Assembly (NCBI RefSeq): GCF_014646995.1
Contig: NZ_BMOI01000003.1
Coordinates: 134,963-198,962, forward strand
Length of the DNA stretch: 64,000 nt
Direction: 5' to 3'
From: Curtobacterium luteum
GTDB taxonomy: Bacteria > Actinomycetota > Actinomycetes > Actinomycetales > Microbacteriaceae
Positions within the stretch are counted from its first letter, which is position 1. The number at the start of each line of letters is the position of its first letter. The notes beneath the pieces were generated by a model. The model had not been told where the DNA came from. It saw only the letters and a list, made by a program, of their open reading frames with translations, and did no database searches. Both the position numbers and the translations under genes were made by a program. Positions 54,612-64,000 of the stretch are shown one piece after another.

Positions 54612-55598
54612 TCAGCGACCGATCGAGGACATGTCCGGGTACCGGTCGCCGGTCGGGACGGGGAGCGACGAGAGGCGGTCGAGCTGGTCGGCCGACAGCG
54701 TCAGCGAGGTCGCACCGACGTTCTCCTCGAGGCGCGAGACGCGCTTCGTGCCCGGGATCGGGACGATGTCGTCGCCCTGCGCCAGGAGCCACGCGAGCGC
54801 GACCTGTGCCGGGGTGCCGCCGACCTCGTCCGCGATCTCCTTGACGGAGTCGACGATCCGCATGTTCTGCGCGAAGGCCTCCTCGGCGAACCGCGGGTTG
54901 GCGCGGCGGAAGTCGTCGTCGTCCAGGTCGGAGGGCTTCGTGATCGCACCGGTCAGGAAGCCGCGGCCGAGCGGCGAGTACGGCACGAGGCCGATGCCGA
55001 GCTCGCGGAGGGTGTCGAGGACCTCGCCTTCGGGGTCGCGGGTCCACAGCGAGTACTCGCTCTGGAGCGCGGTGATCGGGTGCACGGCGTGGGCCTTGCG
55101 GATCGTCGCCGCGGACGCCTCGGAGAGCCCGATGTGGCGGATCTTGCCCTCCTCGACGAACCCGGCGAGCTGCCCGACGACGTCCTCGATCGGGACGGCC
55201 GGGTCGACGCGGTGCTGGTAGTAGAGGTCGATGTGGTCGGTACCGAGCCGGCGGAGCGAGCCTTCGAGTGCCTCGCGGACGGACTCCGGGGCCGAGCTGA
55301 TGCCGCGCTCCTGGGTCGGCGTCGCCTCGCCGGCCTCGTGGCGGTACAGGCCGAACTTCGTCGCGATGACGACGTCGTCCCGGCGGTCGGCGAGGGCGCG
55401 GCGGAGGAGTTCCTCGTTCGTGTACGGGCCGTACGCCTCGGCGGTGTCGAACAGGGTGACGCCGAGGTCGATAGCCCGGTGGATCGTGCGGATCGACTCG
55501 TCGTCGTCCGAGCCGGCGCCCGAGTAGAAGGCGCTCATGCCCATGGTGCCGAGGCCGAGCGATCCGACCTCGAGGTCTGCGAGCTTGCGTGTCTGCAT
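54612..55598 (-). CDS. Aldo/keto reductase (YajO/AKR13-like)
   Basis: A 328-residue reductase. [12 protein letters not shown] start, active-site Asp/Tyr in [16 protein letters not shown], Lys in VIATKFG, His in LYYQHRVDP, and [15 protein letters not shown] as NADPH site. TAGACC lies 6 nt before ATG 55598. Single gene ending at T5. Substrate unknown. Confidence 0.92.
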   Translation of the reverse strand: MQTRKLADLEVGSLGLGTMGMSAFYSGAGSDDDESIRTIHRAIDLGVTLFDTAEAYGPYTNEELLRRALADRRDDVVIATKFGLYRHEAGEATPTQERGISSAPESVREALEGSLRRLGTDHIDLYYQHRVDPAVPIEDVVGQLAGFVEEGKIRHIGLSEASAATIRKAHAVHPITALQSEYSLWTRDPEGEVLDTLRELGIGLVPYSPLGRGFLTGAITKPSDLDDDDFRRANPRFAEEAFAQNMRIVDSVKEIADEVGGTPAQVALAWLLAQGDDIVPIPGTKRVSRLEENVGATSLTLSADQLDRLSSLPVPTGDRYPDMSSIGR

Positions 55599-55726
55599 GC
55601 TCCCGGTCTACTCGCCCGTGGTCGTTTGGAGGGAGGCACTGTCGGGACCCGCCCAGGTGGGAATGCCGTGGTGCGGTTCCTCCAACGCGGTCGCACCGTT
55701 CGACCCGCAGCTGGTGGGATCGGTCC

Positions 55727-56269
55727 GTGAACCTGTACTTCCGGCTGCTCCTGCTCACCCTGCGCACCCGGACGGCCCGGCGACGCACCGGCCGCTGGAC
55801 GTCGCTCTGGGACGAGGCACGGACGCCGTTCCGGGTCGCGCTCACCGACCTCGACCCGCTGCGGCACGTGAACAACGGCAAGTACCTGTCGCTGCTCGAC
55901 CTCGGTCGGTACGACCTCCTGGCGCGCTCCGGGTTCTGGCAGGCGGCGACCGACCGCGGCTGGTACGCCGTCGTGGCGGCGCAGACGATCACCTACAAGC
56001 GGTCGTTGACGCTCGGGCAGCGGTTCGTCCTGCGCACCCGGGTCCTCGCGATGGACGAGCGGTCGGTCTACATGGAGCAGACGTTCGTCCGGCGCGACGC
56101 GGTGATCGCCCGCGCGGTCGTCCAGGCGCGGTTCCTGCACCGGGACGGCGGGCACGTGACCCCGGCCGAGCTCCTCGCGCTGACGGGTGCGCCGCCGCGG
56201 GACCTCACCGTGCCGGACTGGGTGCGCGTGTGGGCGGACGCTGTGCGGATCAGCAGCACCGCACGATGA
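55727..56269 (+). CDS. Acyl-CoA thioesterase-like protein (hotdog fold)
   Basis: A 180-residue hotdog protein of the THEM6/4HBT type: VALTDLDPLRHVNNGKYLSLLDLGRYD carries the catalytic Asp and His/Asn pair, and TYKRSLTLGQRFVLRTRVLAMDERSVYMEQTF follows as the long strands. Start GTG 55727 is the best fit for the hydrophobic opening NLYFRLLLLTLRTRTARRR. Substrate likely a fatty acyl-CoA. Confidence 0.82.
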   Translation: MNLYFRLLLLTLRTRTARRRTGRWTSLWDEARTPFRVALTDLDPLRHVNNGKYLSLLDLGRYDLLARSGFWQAATDRGWYAVVAAQTITYKRSLTLGQRFVLRTRVLAMDERSVYMEQTFVRRDAVIARAVVQARFLHRDGGHVTPAELLALTGAPPRDLTVPDWVRVWADAVRISSTAR

Positions 56270-56311
56270 CGACGGGTCCGACACGGCACCGGGACGGCGT
56301 AGACAGGACCG

Positions 56312-57913
56312 ATGACGACTGACGGGGGAGCGGAGCGTCCGGAACTCCGGTCCGGACGGGTGCCCGCGCGGACGAGTCGGCGCGCGCTGCTCGGGGGTGG
56401 TGTCGGCCTCGGGCTCGCGGGCCTCCTGGCGGTCTGCACGGGCGGGACGCCGAAGCCGAGCGGGAGCCCGACCGGCAGTCCGACCGGGAACGGCGCGACC
56501 GCGAGCGCGGGGCCGACCGCGAGTCCGACGCCCGGCGGCCCGGCATCGTGGCAGGCCCTCGCCGCGGCGGTGTCGGGACGGCTCCTGCGTCCGGGGTCCC
56601 AGGGGTGGGACAGCGCCCGGGTGCTCGAGAACCCCCGGTGGGACGATGCCGACCCCCGCGGCATCCTGCGCGCCACGAGCGACGCCGACGTGCAGGCCGG
56701 ACTCGCCTTCGCCCGGAACACCCGCACCCCCGTCGCCCTCCGCGCGGGCGGGCACTCCTACACGGGGTGGTCCGCCGGCGGCGCCCCGGGGACCGACGTG
56801 CCGCGGTCCCTCGTGATCAGCACGCAAGACCTCGACGGCATCGAGGTGCACGCCGACGGCACGGCGACGATCGGGCCCGGTGCCCGTCTGGCGAACGTCT
56901 ACGCGACCCTCGCCGCGCAGGGGCGGGCGATCGGAGCAGGGTCCTGCCCGACGGTCGGGGTCGGCGGCCTGACGCTCGGCGGCGGTGTCGGGGTGCTCGC
57001 GCGGTCGTTCGGCCTGACCTGCGACCAGCTGAGCGGCGTGCGGGTCATCACCCCGGACGGCACGGCGCACGACGTCTCCGCGACCGCCGAACCCGACCTG
57101 TTCTGGGCCTGTCGCGGCGGTGGCGGCGGCACGGTCGGCGTCGTGACCTCGATGACCTTCCGCACCCGGGCGGCTCCCGGCGTCCTGCTCTTCGAACTCG
57201 CGTTCCCGTGGTCGGCTGCCGCTGCCGTCGTCCGGGCGTGGCAGGACTGGGCGCCGACGGCCGACGACGAGCTCTGGTCGACGCTCAAGCTCCTGAACGG
57301 ATCGCGGCACACCACGCCGTCGATCACCGTGACGGGGGTGTGGACCGGCTCGAAGACCGGCGCCGACGCCTCGGTCGACGGGTTCGTCGCGGCGACCGGT
57401 GCACGGCCGACCCGCCACACCGCCGAGCAGATGTCGTACGGCACCGCCATGTCGACACTGGCCGGGAAGCCCCAGCGGGTGTCGGAGGCGGCGACGTCGT
57501 CGATCGGGACGACGAAGCTCACGGATGCGCAGATCGACGTCCTCGTGCAGCACGCCGGGGCAGCGGGGGACGTGTCCGGCAACCTCGAGGGCGGCGTCTC
57601 GCTCGACGCCCTCGGCGGTGCGGTCGCCCGGGTCGGTCGCACGGACTCCGCGTTCCCGTGGCGCTCGGCGCTCATGACGGTGCAGTACACGGCGGTGTTC
57701 GCGGACGGTTCCGACCCGGCGCCCTTCGACGCCTACGTCCGGGCCTTCCGGGAGGCGATGACGCCGGCGTGGGGGAGCGCCGCGTACGCGAACTACTGCG
57801 ACGCGGCGATCACCGACCCGTCCGACTACTTCGGCGTGAACACGTCCCGCCTGCACCGGATCGCCGAGCAGGCCGACCCGGACGGACTCCTGTCGCAGCC
57901 GCACTGGGTCTGA
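56312..57913 (+). CDS. Exported FAD-linked oxidase (BBE family)
   Basis: A 533-residue oxidase. The twin-arginine motif SRRALLGG at about residues 22-29 precedes a hydrophobic stretch and a Ser/Thr/Pro/Gly linker. FAD domain: ALRAGGHSYTGWS with the His for 8-alpha linkage, and GAGSCPTVGVGGLTLGGG with a Cys where bicovalent oxidases attach FAD at C6. BBE domain: AAYANYCDA near the end. Members oxidise sugars or alkaloids outside the cell with oxygen. TAGACA lies 6 nt before ATG 56312. It is likely exported folded by Tat. Confidence 0.9.
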   Translation: MTTDGGAERPELRSGRVPARTSRRALLGGGVGLGLAGLLAVCTGGTPKPSGSPTGSPTGNGATASAGPTASPTPGGPASWQALAAAVSGRLLRPGSQGWDSARVLENPRWDDADPRGILRATSDADVQAGLAFARNTRTPVALRAGGHSYTGWSAGGAPGTDVPRSLVISTQDLDGIEVHADGTATIGPGARLANVYATLAAQGRAIGAGSCPTVGVGGLTLGGGVGVLARSFGLTCDQLSGVRVITPDGTAHDVSATAEPDLFWACRGGGGGTVGVVTSMTFRTRAAPGVLLFELAFPWSAAAAVVRAWQDWAPTADDELWSTLKLLNGSRHTTPSITVTGVWTGSKTGADASVDGFVAATGARPTRHTAEQMSYGTAMSTLAGKPQRVSEAATSSIGTTKLTDAQIDVLVQHAGAAGDVSGNLEGGVSLDALGGAVARVGRTDSAFPWRSALMTVQYTAVFADGSDPAPFDAYVRAFREAMTPAWGSAAYANYCDAAITDPSDYFGVNTSRLHRIAEQADPDGLLSQPHWV

Positions 57914-57976
57914 GGCCACCCCGCCCCGGGTCCGTCGACACCACCGCCGGTCGGTGCCCGGGCCTACGATCGCCGC

Positions 57977-58567
57977 ATGGACACCGAGGACCTCGTCCTG
58001 CCCGATGCCGCAGCGTGGCGGACCTGGCTCGACGCGCACGAGGGCGACCCCGACGGCGTGTGGCTGGTCCTCGCGAAGAAGGGCACCACCGAGCCGACGT
58101 CCCTGACCTACGACCAGGCACTCGACGAAGCGCTCTGCTCCGGCTGGATCGACGGGCAGAAGCGGGGGCGCGACGCGACGACGTTCCGACAGCGGTTCAC
58201 GCCCCGACGCCGTGCCTCGCTGTGGTCCCAGCGGAACATCGGCCTCGTCGCGGAACTCGTCGCCGCGGGCCGGATGCGTGCACGGGGACAGGCGGAGATC
58301 GACCGGGCGAAGGGCGACGGCCGGTGGGACCGCGCCTACGCCGGTGCCGCGACCGCGACGGTGCCGGACGACCTCCGGGCAGCGCTCGACGCCGCACCGG
58401 CCGCCGCCGCGCTGTTCGCCGACCTCGACGCGACGAACCGCTACGCCGTGCTGCACCGGGTGACCACCGCACCGAGTCCGACCGCCCGGGCGAACCGCAT
58501 CGCGAAGCTCGTCGGCGGACTCGAACGCGGCGAGACGCCGTACCCGCGGAAGCCGAGGTCCGACTGA
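57977..58567 (+). CDS. YdeI/OmpD-associated family protein
   Basis: A 196-residue protein. [52 protein letters not shown] and [11 protein letters not shown] are hallmarks of YdeI-type bacteriocin-protection proteins. TACGAT lies 6 nt before ATG 57977. Role in actinobacteria unknown. Confidence 0.9.
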   Translation: MDTEDLVLPDAAAWRTWLDAHEGDPDGVWLVLAKKGTTEPTSLTYDQALDEALCSGWIDGQKRGRDATTFRQRFTPRRRASLWSQRNIGLVAELVAAGRMRARGQAEIDRAKGDGRWDRAYAGAATATVPDDLRAALDAAPAAAALFADLDATNRYAVLHRVTTAPSPTARANRIAKLVGGLERGETPYPRKPRSD

Positions 58568-58628
58568 CACCGCGGGCGGGGGACACCCGCTCAGCGACGC
58601 GTCACGTCCACGGCGTAGAACGGCGGCC

Positions 58629-59507
58629 ATGACCACTGGTACCGACACCACCCGTCCCGCCGCGTCCTCCGGCACCTTCCGCATCGGTGGCGACCTCGAG
58701 GTCCACCGCCTCGGTTACGGCACGATGCAGCTCACCGGTCCCGGCGTCTGGGGACCGCCGAAGGACCACGACGAAGCGATCCGCGTCCTCAAGCGCGCGG
58801 TCGACCTCGGCGTCGACTTCTTCGACACCGCGGACTCCTACGGCCCATACGTCGCCGAGGAACTGCTCCGCGAGGCCCTGCACCCGTACGGCGACGACAT
58901 CGTCATCGCCACGAAGGCCGGCCTGACCCGCACGGGTCCGAACGAGTGGCCGCCGGTCGGCCGCCCGGAGTACCTCCGCCAGGAGGCCGAGATGAGCCTC
59001 CGCCGCCTCGGTCTCGAGCGCATCGACCTCTTCCAGCTGCACCGCATCGACCCGAAGGTCCCGCTCGAGGACCAGATCGGCGAGCTGAAGAAGCTCCAGG
59101 ACGAGGGCAAGATCCGCCACATCGGCCTGTCCGAGGTCTCGGTCGACGACGTGAAGGCCGCGCAGGAGCACGCCACGATCGTCACGGTCCAGAACCTCTA
59201 CAACCTGCAGAAGCGCGACGCCGAGGAACTCCTCGACTGGTCCGAGGAGCAGGGCATCGGCTTCATCCCGTGGTTCCCGCTCGCGACCGGTGGCCTGACC
59301 GGCGACGACTCGCCGCTGACCGAGATCGCCGAGCGCAAGGGTGCGACGCCGGCACAGCTCGCACTCGCCTGGCTGCTGAAGCGCTCCCCCGTCATGCTCC
59401 CGATCCCGGGCACGTCGAGCGTCGACCACCTCGAGGACAACCTGCAGGGCGCGGTGATCGAGCTGACCGACGAGGAGTTCGAGGAGCTCTCCGGCCTCGG
59501 CAGCTGA
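58629..59507 (+). CDS. Aldo/keto reductase (YdbC-like)
   Basis: A 292-residue reductase. [14 protein letters not shown] start, [15 protein letters not shown] (Asp/Tyr), VIATKAGL (Lys), [10 protein letters not shown] (His), [18 protein letters not shown] (NADPH). It belongs to the pyridoxal-reductase-like subgroup. TAGAAC is 7 nt before ATG 58629. Ends at terminator T6. Confidence 0.92.
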   Translation: MTTGTDTTRPAASSGTFRIGGDLEVHRLGYGTMQLTGPGVWGPPKDHDEAIRVLKRAVDLGVDFFDTADSYGPYVAEELLREALHPYGDDIVIATKAGLTRTGPNEWPPVGRPEYLRQEAEMSLRRLGLERIDLFQLHRIDPKVPLEDQIGELKKLQDEGKIRHIGLSEVSVDDVKAAQEHATIVTVQNLYNLQKRDAEELLDWSEEQGIGFIPWFPLATGGLTGDDSPLTEIAERKGATPAQLALAWLLKRSPVMLPIPGTSSVDHLEDNLQGAVIELTDEEFEELSGLGS

Positions 59508-59543
59508 GGCCGCCGGGCACGGGTCGCTGACGCGACCAGGACC

Positions 59544-59585
59544 GGACGGGAGGCGCGGTGCCGGCTGGCACCGCGCCTCCCGTCC
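59544..59585. terminator. Palindrome T6, bidirectional terminator (GGAGGC family)
   Basis: Perfect 19-bp arms (GGACGGGAGGCGCGGTGCC) with a 4-nt loop (59563-59566), between convergent genes ending at 59507 and 59595. Confidence 0.82.
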
Positions 59586-59594
59586 GTCGCGACG

Positions 59595-60518
59595 TCAGCC
59601 GGCGCGCAGCTGCGCGAGCACCGCGCGGTGGTCGCTGCCGTTCGCGGGCAGCACCTCGGTCGAGACGGTGGCGAGACCGCGGACGAACACGTGGTCGATC
59701 CGCGCGACGGGCATCTGTGCCGGCCAGGTGAAGCCGAGCCCGCCGCCCTCCGACAGCTCCGCGCGGATCGGTGCCATGAGCGGATCGGCGGCGCCGCCGT
59801 TGAAGTCGCCGGCGACGACGAGCCGTTCGGCGTCGTCGTCCCGGACCTCGCCCGCCAGGGCACGGAGCATCGTCGGGCGGGCGTCCTCGGTGCGCAGCCG
59901 CAGTGAGTCGACGTGCACGACGTACAGCCGCACGTCCCCGACGTCGGTGGCGACGGTCACGCGCAGCGACCGCGCCCACCCGAGGCCGAGCGTGAGCGGC
60001 TCCCCGTCGCTCAGCGTCGACCGGCTCCACACGCCGACCGACCCGACCCGGTAGTGGTGCGGGTACGCCGCGGCGAGCGCCGTCTGCACCTCGGCACCGG
60101 AGTCGGCGGTGAGCTCCTCGAGCGCGATGACGTCCGGGTGCCGGTCGGCGATCGCCCGGGCCGTCGCCGTCGGGTCCTCGTTGGTGGCCTCGACGTTCTG
60201 CGTGACGACCGAGAGCTGCGGTGTGCCGGTGGCGGCGGGCGCGAGGACCCCCGGCAGCACGGCGACCGCCCAGGCCGCGGCGTACGCGACCGAGAGCGCG
60301 GCGAGTCGCCACGAGCGGGTGCCGATGGCCAGCCCGGCCACCGGGACGAGCAGCACGCCCATCCACGGCAGCAGCGAGCCGATCGCCGAGCCCGGGCTGC
60401 CGAGCACGTCGAGCACGCTCGGGGCGAGGAGGACGACGACCCCGGCGACGAGCGCGGCCCCGACGACGGCGATGACGAGGGAGCGGCCGGGGTTCCGTCG
60501 GCTGGAGCGGAGGGGCAC
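59595..60518 (-). CDS. Membrane-anchored endonuclease/exonuclease/phosphatase protein
   Basis: A 307-residue protein. Three N-terminal helices (SLVIAVVGAALVAGVVVLL, WMGVLLVPVAGLAIG, LAALSVAYAAAWAVAVL) anchor an external EEP domain: VTQNVEATN, VIALEELT, VAGDFNGG and GSDHRAVLA give the metal and catalytic residues. GTG 60518 has TACCCT 6 nt upstream. Acts outside on a phosphodiester, nature unknown. Confidence 0.88.
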   Translation of the reverse strand: MPLRSSRRNPGRSLVIAVVGAALVAGVVVLLAPSVLDVLGSPGSAIGSLLPWMGVLLVPVAGLAIGTRSWRLAALSVAYAAAWAVAVLPGVLAPAATGTPQLSVVTQNVEATNEDPTATARAIADRHPDVIALEELTADSGAEVQTALAAAYPHHYRVGSVGVWSRSTLSDGEPLTLGLGWARSLRVTVATDVGDVRLYVVHVDSLRLRTEDARPTMLRALAGEVRDDDAERLVVAGDFNGGAADPLMAPIRAELSEGGGLGFTWPAQMPVARIDHVFVRGLATVSTEVLPANGSDHRAVLAQLRAG

Positions 60519-60592
60519 GGCTCGAGGGTAGGCAGCCCTTCTGACAGCCACCGGGGTGCCCCGTGGGCGTCGGCTCAGCGCCGGGACGGCAC

Positions 60593-60630
60593 TTGCGGAT
60601 GCATACCGGGTATGGGCATACTCGGTATGC
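60593..60630 (+). promoter_or_regulatory. PadR promoter with double palindromic operator
   Basis: TTGCGG (60593-60598) and CATACT (60617-60622) with 18-nt spacing form a usable promoter. Over it lie two palindromes, CATACCGGGTATG (60602-60614) and GCATACTCGGTATGC (60616-60630), which look like tandem PadR sites. A repressor bound here would cover the -10. Confidence 0.65.
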
Positions 60631-60661
60631 CCGGGTGTCGGGCCGGGACGAGGGGGATGTC

Positions 60662-61234
60662 ATGAGCGTTCGGATGGGCGTGCTCGCGCTGCTGGTGGGA
60701 GGCCCCGGGTACGGGTACCAGCTCCGGGGGGAGTTCGAGCACCGTACGGGTGGGAGCTGGCCGCTCAACATCGGCCAGGTCTACACGACGCTCGACCGGC
60801 TCGAGCGCGACGGGCTCGTGGCCCGCGGCGACGCCGACGACGACGGGCACGTCGTCTACACGGCGACGGACGCGGGCCGCGAGGAGGTGGCCCGGTGGTT
60901 CAGCGAGCCGGTACCCGCGAAGCGCGGCCGCGACGAGCTCGCGATCAAGTTCGCGCTCGCCGTGACGGTGCCCGGTGTGGACGTCCAGCGGCTCGTGCAG
61001 GTGCAGCGCGGCGCGGCCGTCCGGAACCTCCAGGACCTCACACGACTGAAGCGGACCGCGGACCCGGCCGAGGACCTCGCGTGGTCGCTCGTGCTCGAGT
61101 CGATGGTGTTCCAGGCCGAGGCCGAGGTGCGGTGGTTGGACCACGTGGAGTCGAGCGTCACCCGGTACCGACCGGATGAACACCGCACGGCCGCGGCCAC
61201 GTCCGCCGACGAGATCGTCCGGAGCGCCCGGTGA
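60662..61234 (+). CDS. PadR family regulator
   Basis: A 190-residue PadR protein. Winged helix: [46 protein letters not shown] (residues 8-53), with a C-terminal dimerisation part. It overlaps the ABC ATPase start (GTGA), so regulator and transporter share a transcript. PadR-controlled FtsX-type exporters often respond to antimicrobial peptides or lipid-active compounds. Confidence 0.93.
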   Translation: MSVRMGVLALLVGGPGYGYQLRGEFEHRTGGSWPLNIGQVYTTLDRLERDGLVARGDADDDGHVVYTATDAGREEVARWFSEPVPAKRGRDELAIKFALAVTVPGVDVQRLVQVQRGAAVRNLQDLTRLKRTADPAEDLAWSLVLESMVFQAEAEVRWLDHVESSVTRYRPDEHRTAAATSADEIVRSAR

Positions 61235-61962
61235 CCGCCGCTGCTCCGCTGCTGGAGCTCGACGCCGTCAGCGTCCAGTACGGCAGCGGTTCGAGGGCCG
61301 TGACCGCCCTCGCCGGTGTCGACCTGACGATCCGCCGCGGCGAGATGGTGGCCGTCATGGGCACCTCCGGCTCGGGCAAGTCGACGCTGCTCGCCTGCGC
61401 GGGGACCCTGCTCCCGCCGACGAGCGGCGAGGTCCGCATCGACGGCGAGTGGGTCGCGGACCGCCCGGCGAAGGACCTCGCGGCGCTCCGACGGCGGCTG
61501 GTCGGCTTCGTGTTCCAGGACTTCAACCTGATCCCGTCCCTCACGGCGATCGAGAACGTGGCGCTGCCGCTCGAGCTCGACGGGTGGAAGTCGAGCCGGG
61601 CTCGCCGGGCGGCGCAGCTCGCCCTCGACAACGTCGAGCTCGGGCACCGTTCCGACGCGTTCCCCGACGACCTCTCCGGAGGCCAGCAGCAGCGGGTCGC
61701 GATCGCGCGCGGTGTGGTCGGGGAGCGCCGGCTCGCGCTCGCGGACGAACCGACCGGTGCGCTCGACTCCCAGACCGGGGAGGTGGTGCTCCGCATGCTC
61801 CGTCGGCACGTCGACTCAGGGGCCGGTGCGCTGCTCGTCACCCACGACGCCCGGCACGCGGCCTGGGCGGACCGCATCGTGTTCCTGCGTGACGGCCGGG
61901 TCGTCGACGAGACGGTGTACTCCGGCGTCGAGATGGCCCTCGCGGACCGGACGCGGTCGTGA
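61231..61962 (+). CDS. ABC transporter ATPase (MacB/LolD-like)
   Basis: A 243-residue ATPase. Walker [11 protein letters not shown]-loop [22 protein letters not shown], signature [14 protein letters not shown], Walker [14 protein letters not shown]-loop VTHDARHA. Typical of ATPases paired with FtsX-like permeases. GTG start overlaps the PadR gene; the stop overlaps the permease GTG. Confidence 0.95.
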   Translation: MTAAAPLLELDAVSVQYGSGSRAVTALAGVDLTIRRGEMVAVMGTSGSGKSTLLACAGTLLPPTSGEVRIDGEWVADRPAKDLAALRRRLVGFVFQDFNLIPSLTAIENVALPLELDGWKSSRARRAAQLALDNVELGHRSDAFPDDLSGGQQQRVAIARGVVGERRLALADEPTGALDSQTGEVVLRMLRRHVDSGAGALLVTHDARHAAWADRIVFLRDGRVVDETVYSGVEMALADRTRS

Positions 61963-64000
61963 TCCGGCTCCGGCCGGCACTCCGGCTGGGCCGACGGATG
62001 GCGTTCGCGAAGACCGGACGCGCGGCGCTCGTCGTCGCGTTGATCGGTCTTCCGACCATGGGCTTCGCCGGGGTCTCGGTGCTGTTCGCCTCGACGCAGG
62101 CGACGACGGCCGAGCAGCTCCGGTACGACCTCGGGCACGCCCAGGCGCAGATGACGACACAGCAGCCGGATGCCCGCGGCATGCGGCAGGACCCCGTGCA
62201 CTGGACGAACATCCAGACCGAGGAGGACAGCCCTGCGGCGAACGCCGACGACGACACCCCCTACGCCGACGTCACGGAGTACGTGCCGAAGGGTGCGATC
62301 TCGATCCCGGTGACGACCACCGACGTCGTGCTGCGCGGAGCGCACGGCCCGATCGGCACCACCGCGACCCTCGGCGAAACCTGGGACCCGGTGCTCGACG
62401 GACGCTGGCACGTCCTCGACGGCACGGCTCCGACGGCACGCGACCAGGCGATGATGACGCCGGCGATGCTCGCGAAGACCGGGCTCCACATCGGTGACAC
62501 GCTCGACGTGACCGACCCGGTGACGAAGCGGTTCACGATCACCGGGACGATGCGGGACCTCGGCCAGGACCCAGACGAGTCGGCGGTCTACCTGCCGTGG
62601 AGGAGCATCGCCGCGGACGCCGCTCCGATCTCGACCGGCCGATCCGACGCGGGTGCGGTCACGGTGTACCTGCCGACGGTCGCCCCGACCTGGTCGGAGA
62701 TCAAGCGGCTGAACGACCACGGCATCGTCGTGCAGTCGCGTCCGGTGGTGCTCGATCCGCCGGACGAGCGGGTCGACGGCTTCTCGGGTCCGCAGAGCCT
62801 CGGGTGGTACGTCGCCGGACTCGGACTCGTCGGGGTGTTCGCCCTGTTCGAGGTCGGCCTGCTCGCCGGTGCGGCGTTCCTCGTCGGTACCCGCGCCGAT
62901 GCCCGCTCGTACGCGATCTTGACGAGCGTCGGCGCGGAGCGCGGGGTCGTGCGGTCGGTCGTCGCCGGATCCGGACTCGTGCTCGGGACGGCCGGGGCGG
63001 TCCTCGGGACGGGGCTCGGCATCGGGATCGGCGCGCTCGCGTTCCACCTGCTCGACGACGGGAACGTGAACGCCTTCCCCGGGTTGCACGTCCCCGGGGT
63101 GATGCTCCTCTGCATCGCCGTCGCCGGTGTCCTCGCCGGAGTCCTGTCCTCCCTCACCGCGGCCCGCGCCGCCACCCGGGTGAACGTGCTGGCCGGTCTC
63201 CGCGGGTCGCTCCGCCCGGAGACGCCGAGCCGGGCGGCGACCCGCCGTCGTCGTGCGTGGGGACCACTCCTCATCGTCGTCGGGGCCGTCATGACCCTCG
63301 CGTGCGGCATCGGTGTCCTGGTCCTGAACGACCGACCGGAGCAGAGCGGGCAGCGGGACCACTGGGCGTGGGTCGTCGGCGCCGGCGTCGCGATCGGGCC
63401 GTGCCTCGTCCAACTCGGCGTCGCGATCTGCTCGCCGTGGGTGCTCGCCCTCGTCGCCCGCGTGTCGAGCCGGTTCGGGCTCGCGGCGCGGATGGCTGGC
63501 CGTGACGCCCGCCGTAACCCGGTCCGCACGGTGCCGGTGCTCGCGAGCGTGATGAGCGTCGTGTTCGTCGCCTCCGTGGTGATCACGTCGAACGCGTCGC
63601 AGCACGCTCAGTACGTCCGCGACTACGAGTACAAGTCCGCCGTCGGGGTGGCCACCGCGGACATCCAGCGGCTCGACAGCCGGTCGTTCCCGCAGGGCTA
63701 CGACGCGGCGGTGACGGCGCGGGCGGCCGAGGTCAGCGCGCGAGTGTTCGACCACGACCGCATCCGCGTGCTCGGCACCGTCGACGAGCAGCCGACCGAG
63801 GAACCGAGCACCCTGACCCAGTTGCACCTCTGGGAGCGCCCGACCGGCTGCGGAGACGAGTTCTGCGGGTCGTGGCTCGAGCCCGGCGGCAGCCAACACG
63901 TCCTCACGGGCACGGTCGACGACTACGCCGTGCTCAGCGGACACCGGCCGTCCGCCGAGGTCCGCGACGCACTCGCCGACGGCAGGGCCGTGTCACTCTG
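61959..64000 (+). CDS. FtsX-like ABC permease, 3' end cut by window
   Basis: At least 680 residues, continuing past the right edge. An N-terminal helix ([22 protein letters not shown]) is followed by a large outer domain and FtsX helices ([28 protein letters not shown] to [17 protein letters not shown]). A second permease half starts at about residue 420. GTG 61959 overlaps the ATPase stop by 4 nt. Likely part of a mechanotransmitting exporter or lipoprotein/peptide extractor. Confidence 0.92.
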   Translation, partial: MIRLRPALRLGRRMAFAKTGRAALVVALIGLPTMGFAGVSVLFASTQATTAEQLRYDLGHAQAQMTTQQPDARGMRQDPVHWTNIQTEEDSPAANADDDTPYADVTEYVPKGAISIPVTTTDVVLRGAHGPIGTTATLGETWDPVLDGRWHVLDGTAPTARDQAMMTPAMLAKTGLHIGDTLDVTDPVTKRFTITGTMRDLGQDPDESAVYLPWRSIAADAAPISTGRSDAGAVTVYLPTVAPTWSEIKRLNDHGIVVQSRPVVLDPPDERVDGFSGPQSLGWYVAGLGLVGVFALFEVGLLAGAAFLVGTRADARSYAILTSVGAERGVVRSVVAGSGLVLGTAGAVLGTGLGIGIGALAFHLLDDGNVNAFPGLHVPGVMLLCIAVAGVLAGVLSSLTAARAATRVNVLAGLRGSLRPETPSRAATRRRRAWGPLLIVVGAVMTLACGIGVLVLNDRPEQSGQRDHWAWVVGAGVAIGPCLVQLGVAICSPWVLALVARVSSRFGLAARMAGRDARRNPVRTVPVLASVMSVVFVASVVITSNASQHAQYVRDYEYKSAVGVATADIQRLDSRSFPQGYDAAVTARAAEVSARVFDHDRIRVLGTVDEQPTEEPSTLTQLHLWERPTGCGDEFCGSWLEPGGSQHVLTGTVDDYAVLSGHRPSAEVRDALADGRAVSL

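Overview
The window is about 71-72% G+C, densely coded DNA from a high-GC actinobacterium. The gene set points to the family Microbacteriaceae, most likely a Curtobacterium-like species: monomeric NADP-isocitrate dehydrogenase, a CG0192-type maltokinase-cap protein, a two-domain 3'-5' exonuclease/DNA polymerase, many GNAT and aldo/keto reductase genes, and many leaderless transcripts. This assignment comes from family recognition, not a database search. No rRNA, tRNA, CRISPR array, prophage or transposase gene was seen. The sequence is chromosomal housekeeping and accessory metabolism.

Layout. 1-2445: disaccharide phosphorylase (GH65, cut by the window edge) and a beta-phosphoglucomutase-type HAD phosphatase. 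2718-4865: NUDIX, alpha/beta hydrolase and two GNAT genes; the second GNAT closes the kdp operon. 4437-12773: potassium uptake operon with a new 27-residue membrane ORF, then kdpF, A, B (frameshifted), C, a REP-like repeat, kdpD, kdpE and GNAT. 12875-12926: phased direct repeats that look like a response-regulator site. 12920-18352: WYL regulator with VOC protein, membrane and lipoprotein genes, rRNA methyltransferase, CG0192-like protein, aldo/keto reductase and a GNAT remnant next to a second REP-like repeat. 18359-24489: two small acidic proteins, a GH92 mannosidase with a palindromic operator, a membrane Ser/Thr kinase and a PAP2 phosphatase. 24523-32827: exonuclease/polymerase with an in-frame stop, serine dehydratase, quinone reductase, shikimate-dehydrogenase-like protein, phytoene-desaturase-like oxidoreductase with SRPBCC protein. 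33280-33339: third REP copy. 34655-38360: OpuC-type osmolyte ABC operon. 38567-41621: DinB, DUF6197-like, phosphotransferase and ScbR-like TetR genes. 42285-45354: SpoIIE phosphatase, ThuA and Gfo/Idh/MocA operon. 46225-52021: icd, small membrane proteins, M23 peptidase, CNNM/CorC protein. 52155-60518: XRE regulator, methyltransferase, frameshifted FBP protein, oxidoreductases and thioesterase. 60662-64000: PadR regulator with an FtsX-type ABC transporter, cut by the window edge.

Genes that work together: KdpFABC with KdpDE for potassium; the OpuC-type transporter for compatible solutes (both osmotic or ionic stress); GH65 with its HAD partner for phosphorolytic sugar use; ThuA with Gfo/Idh for sugar oxidation; PadR controlling its downstream ABC transporter.

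Two structural themes cut across the genes. Very many starts have a TANNNT -10 hexamer exactly 6-7 nt before the start codon, so leaderless mRNAs appear to be the rule for first genes of transcription units. Six intergenic palindromes share almost the same stem sequence (core GGAGGC), and three REP-like inverted repeats share a different sequence. Three genes carry apparent lesions (kdpB, the polymerase-like gene, the FBP gene); these may be real or assembly errors and should be confirmed on raw reads.
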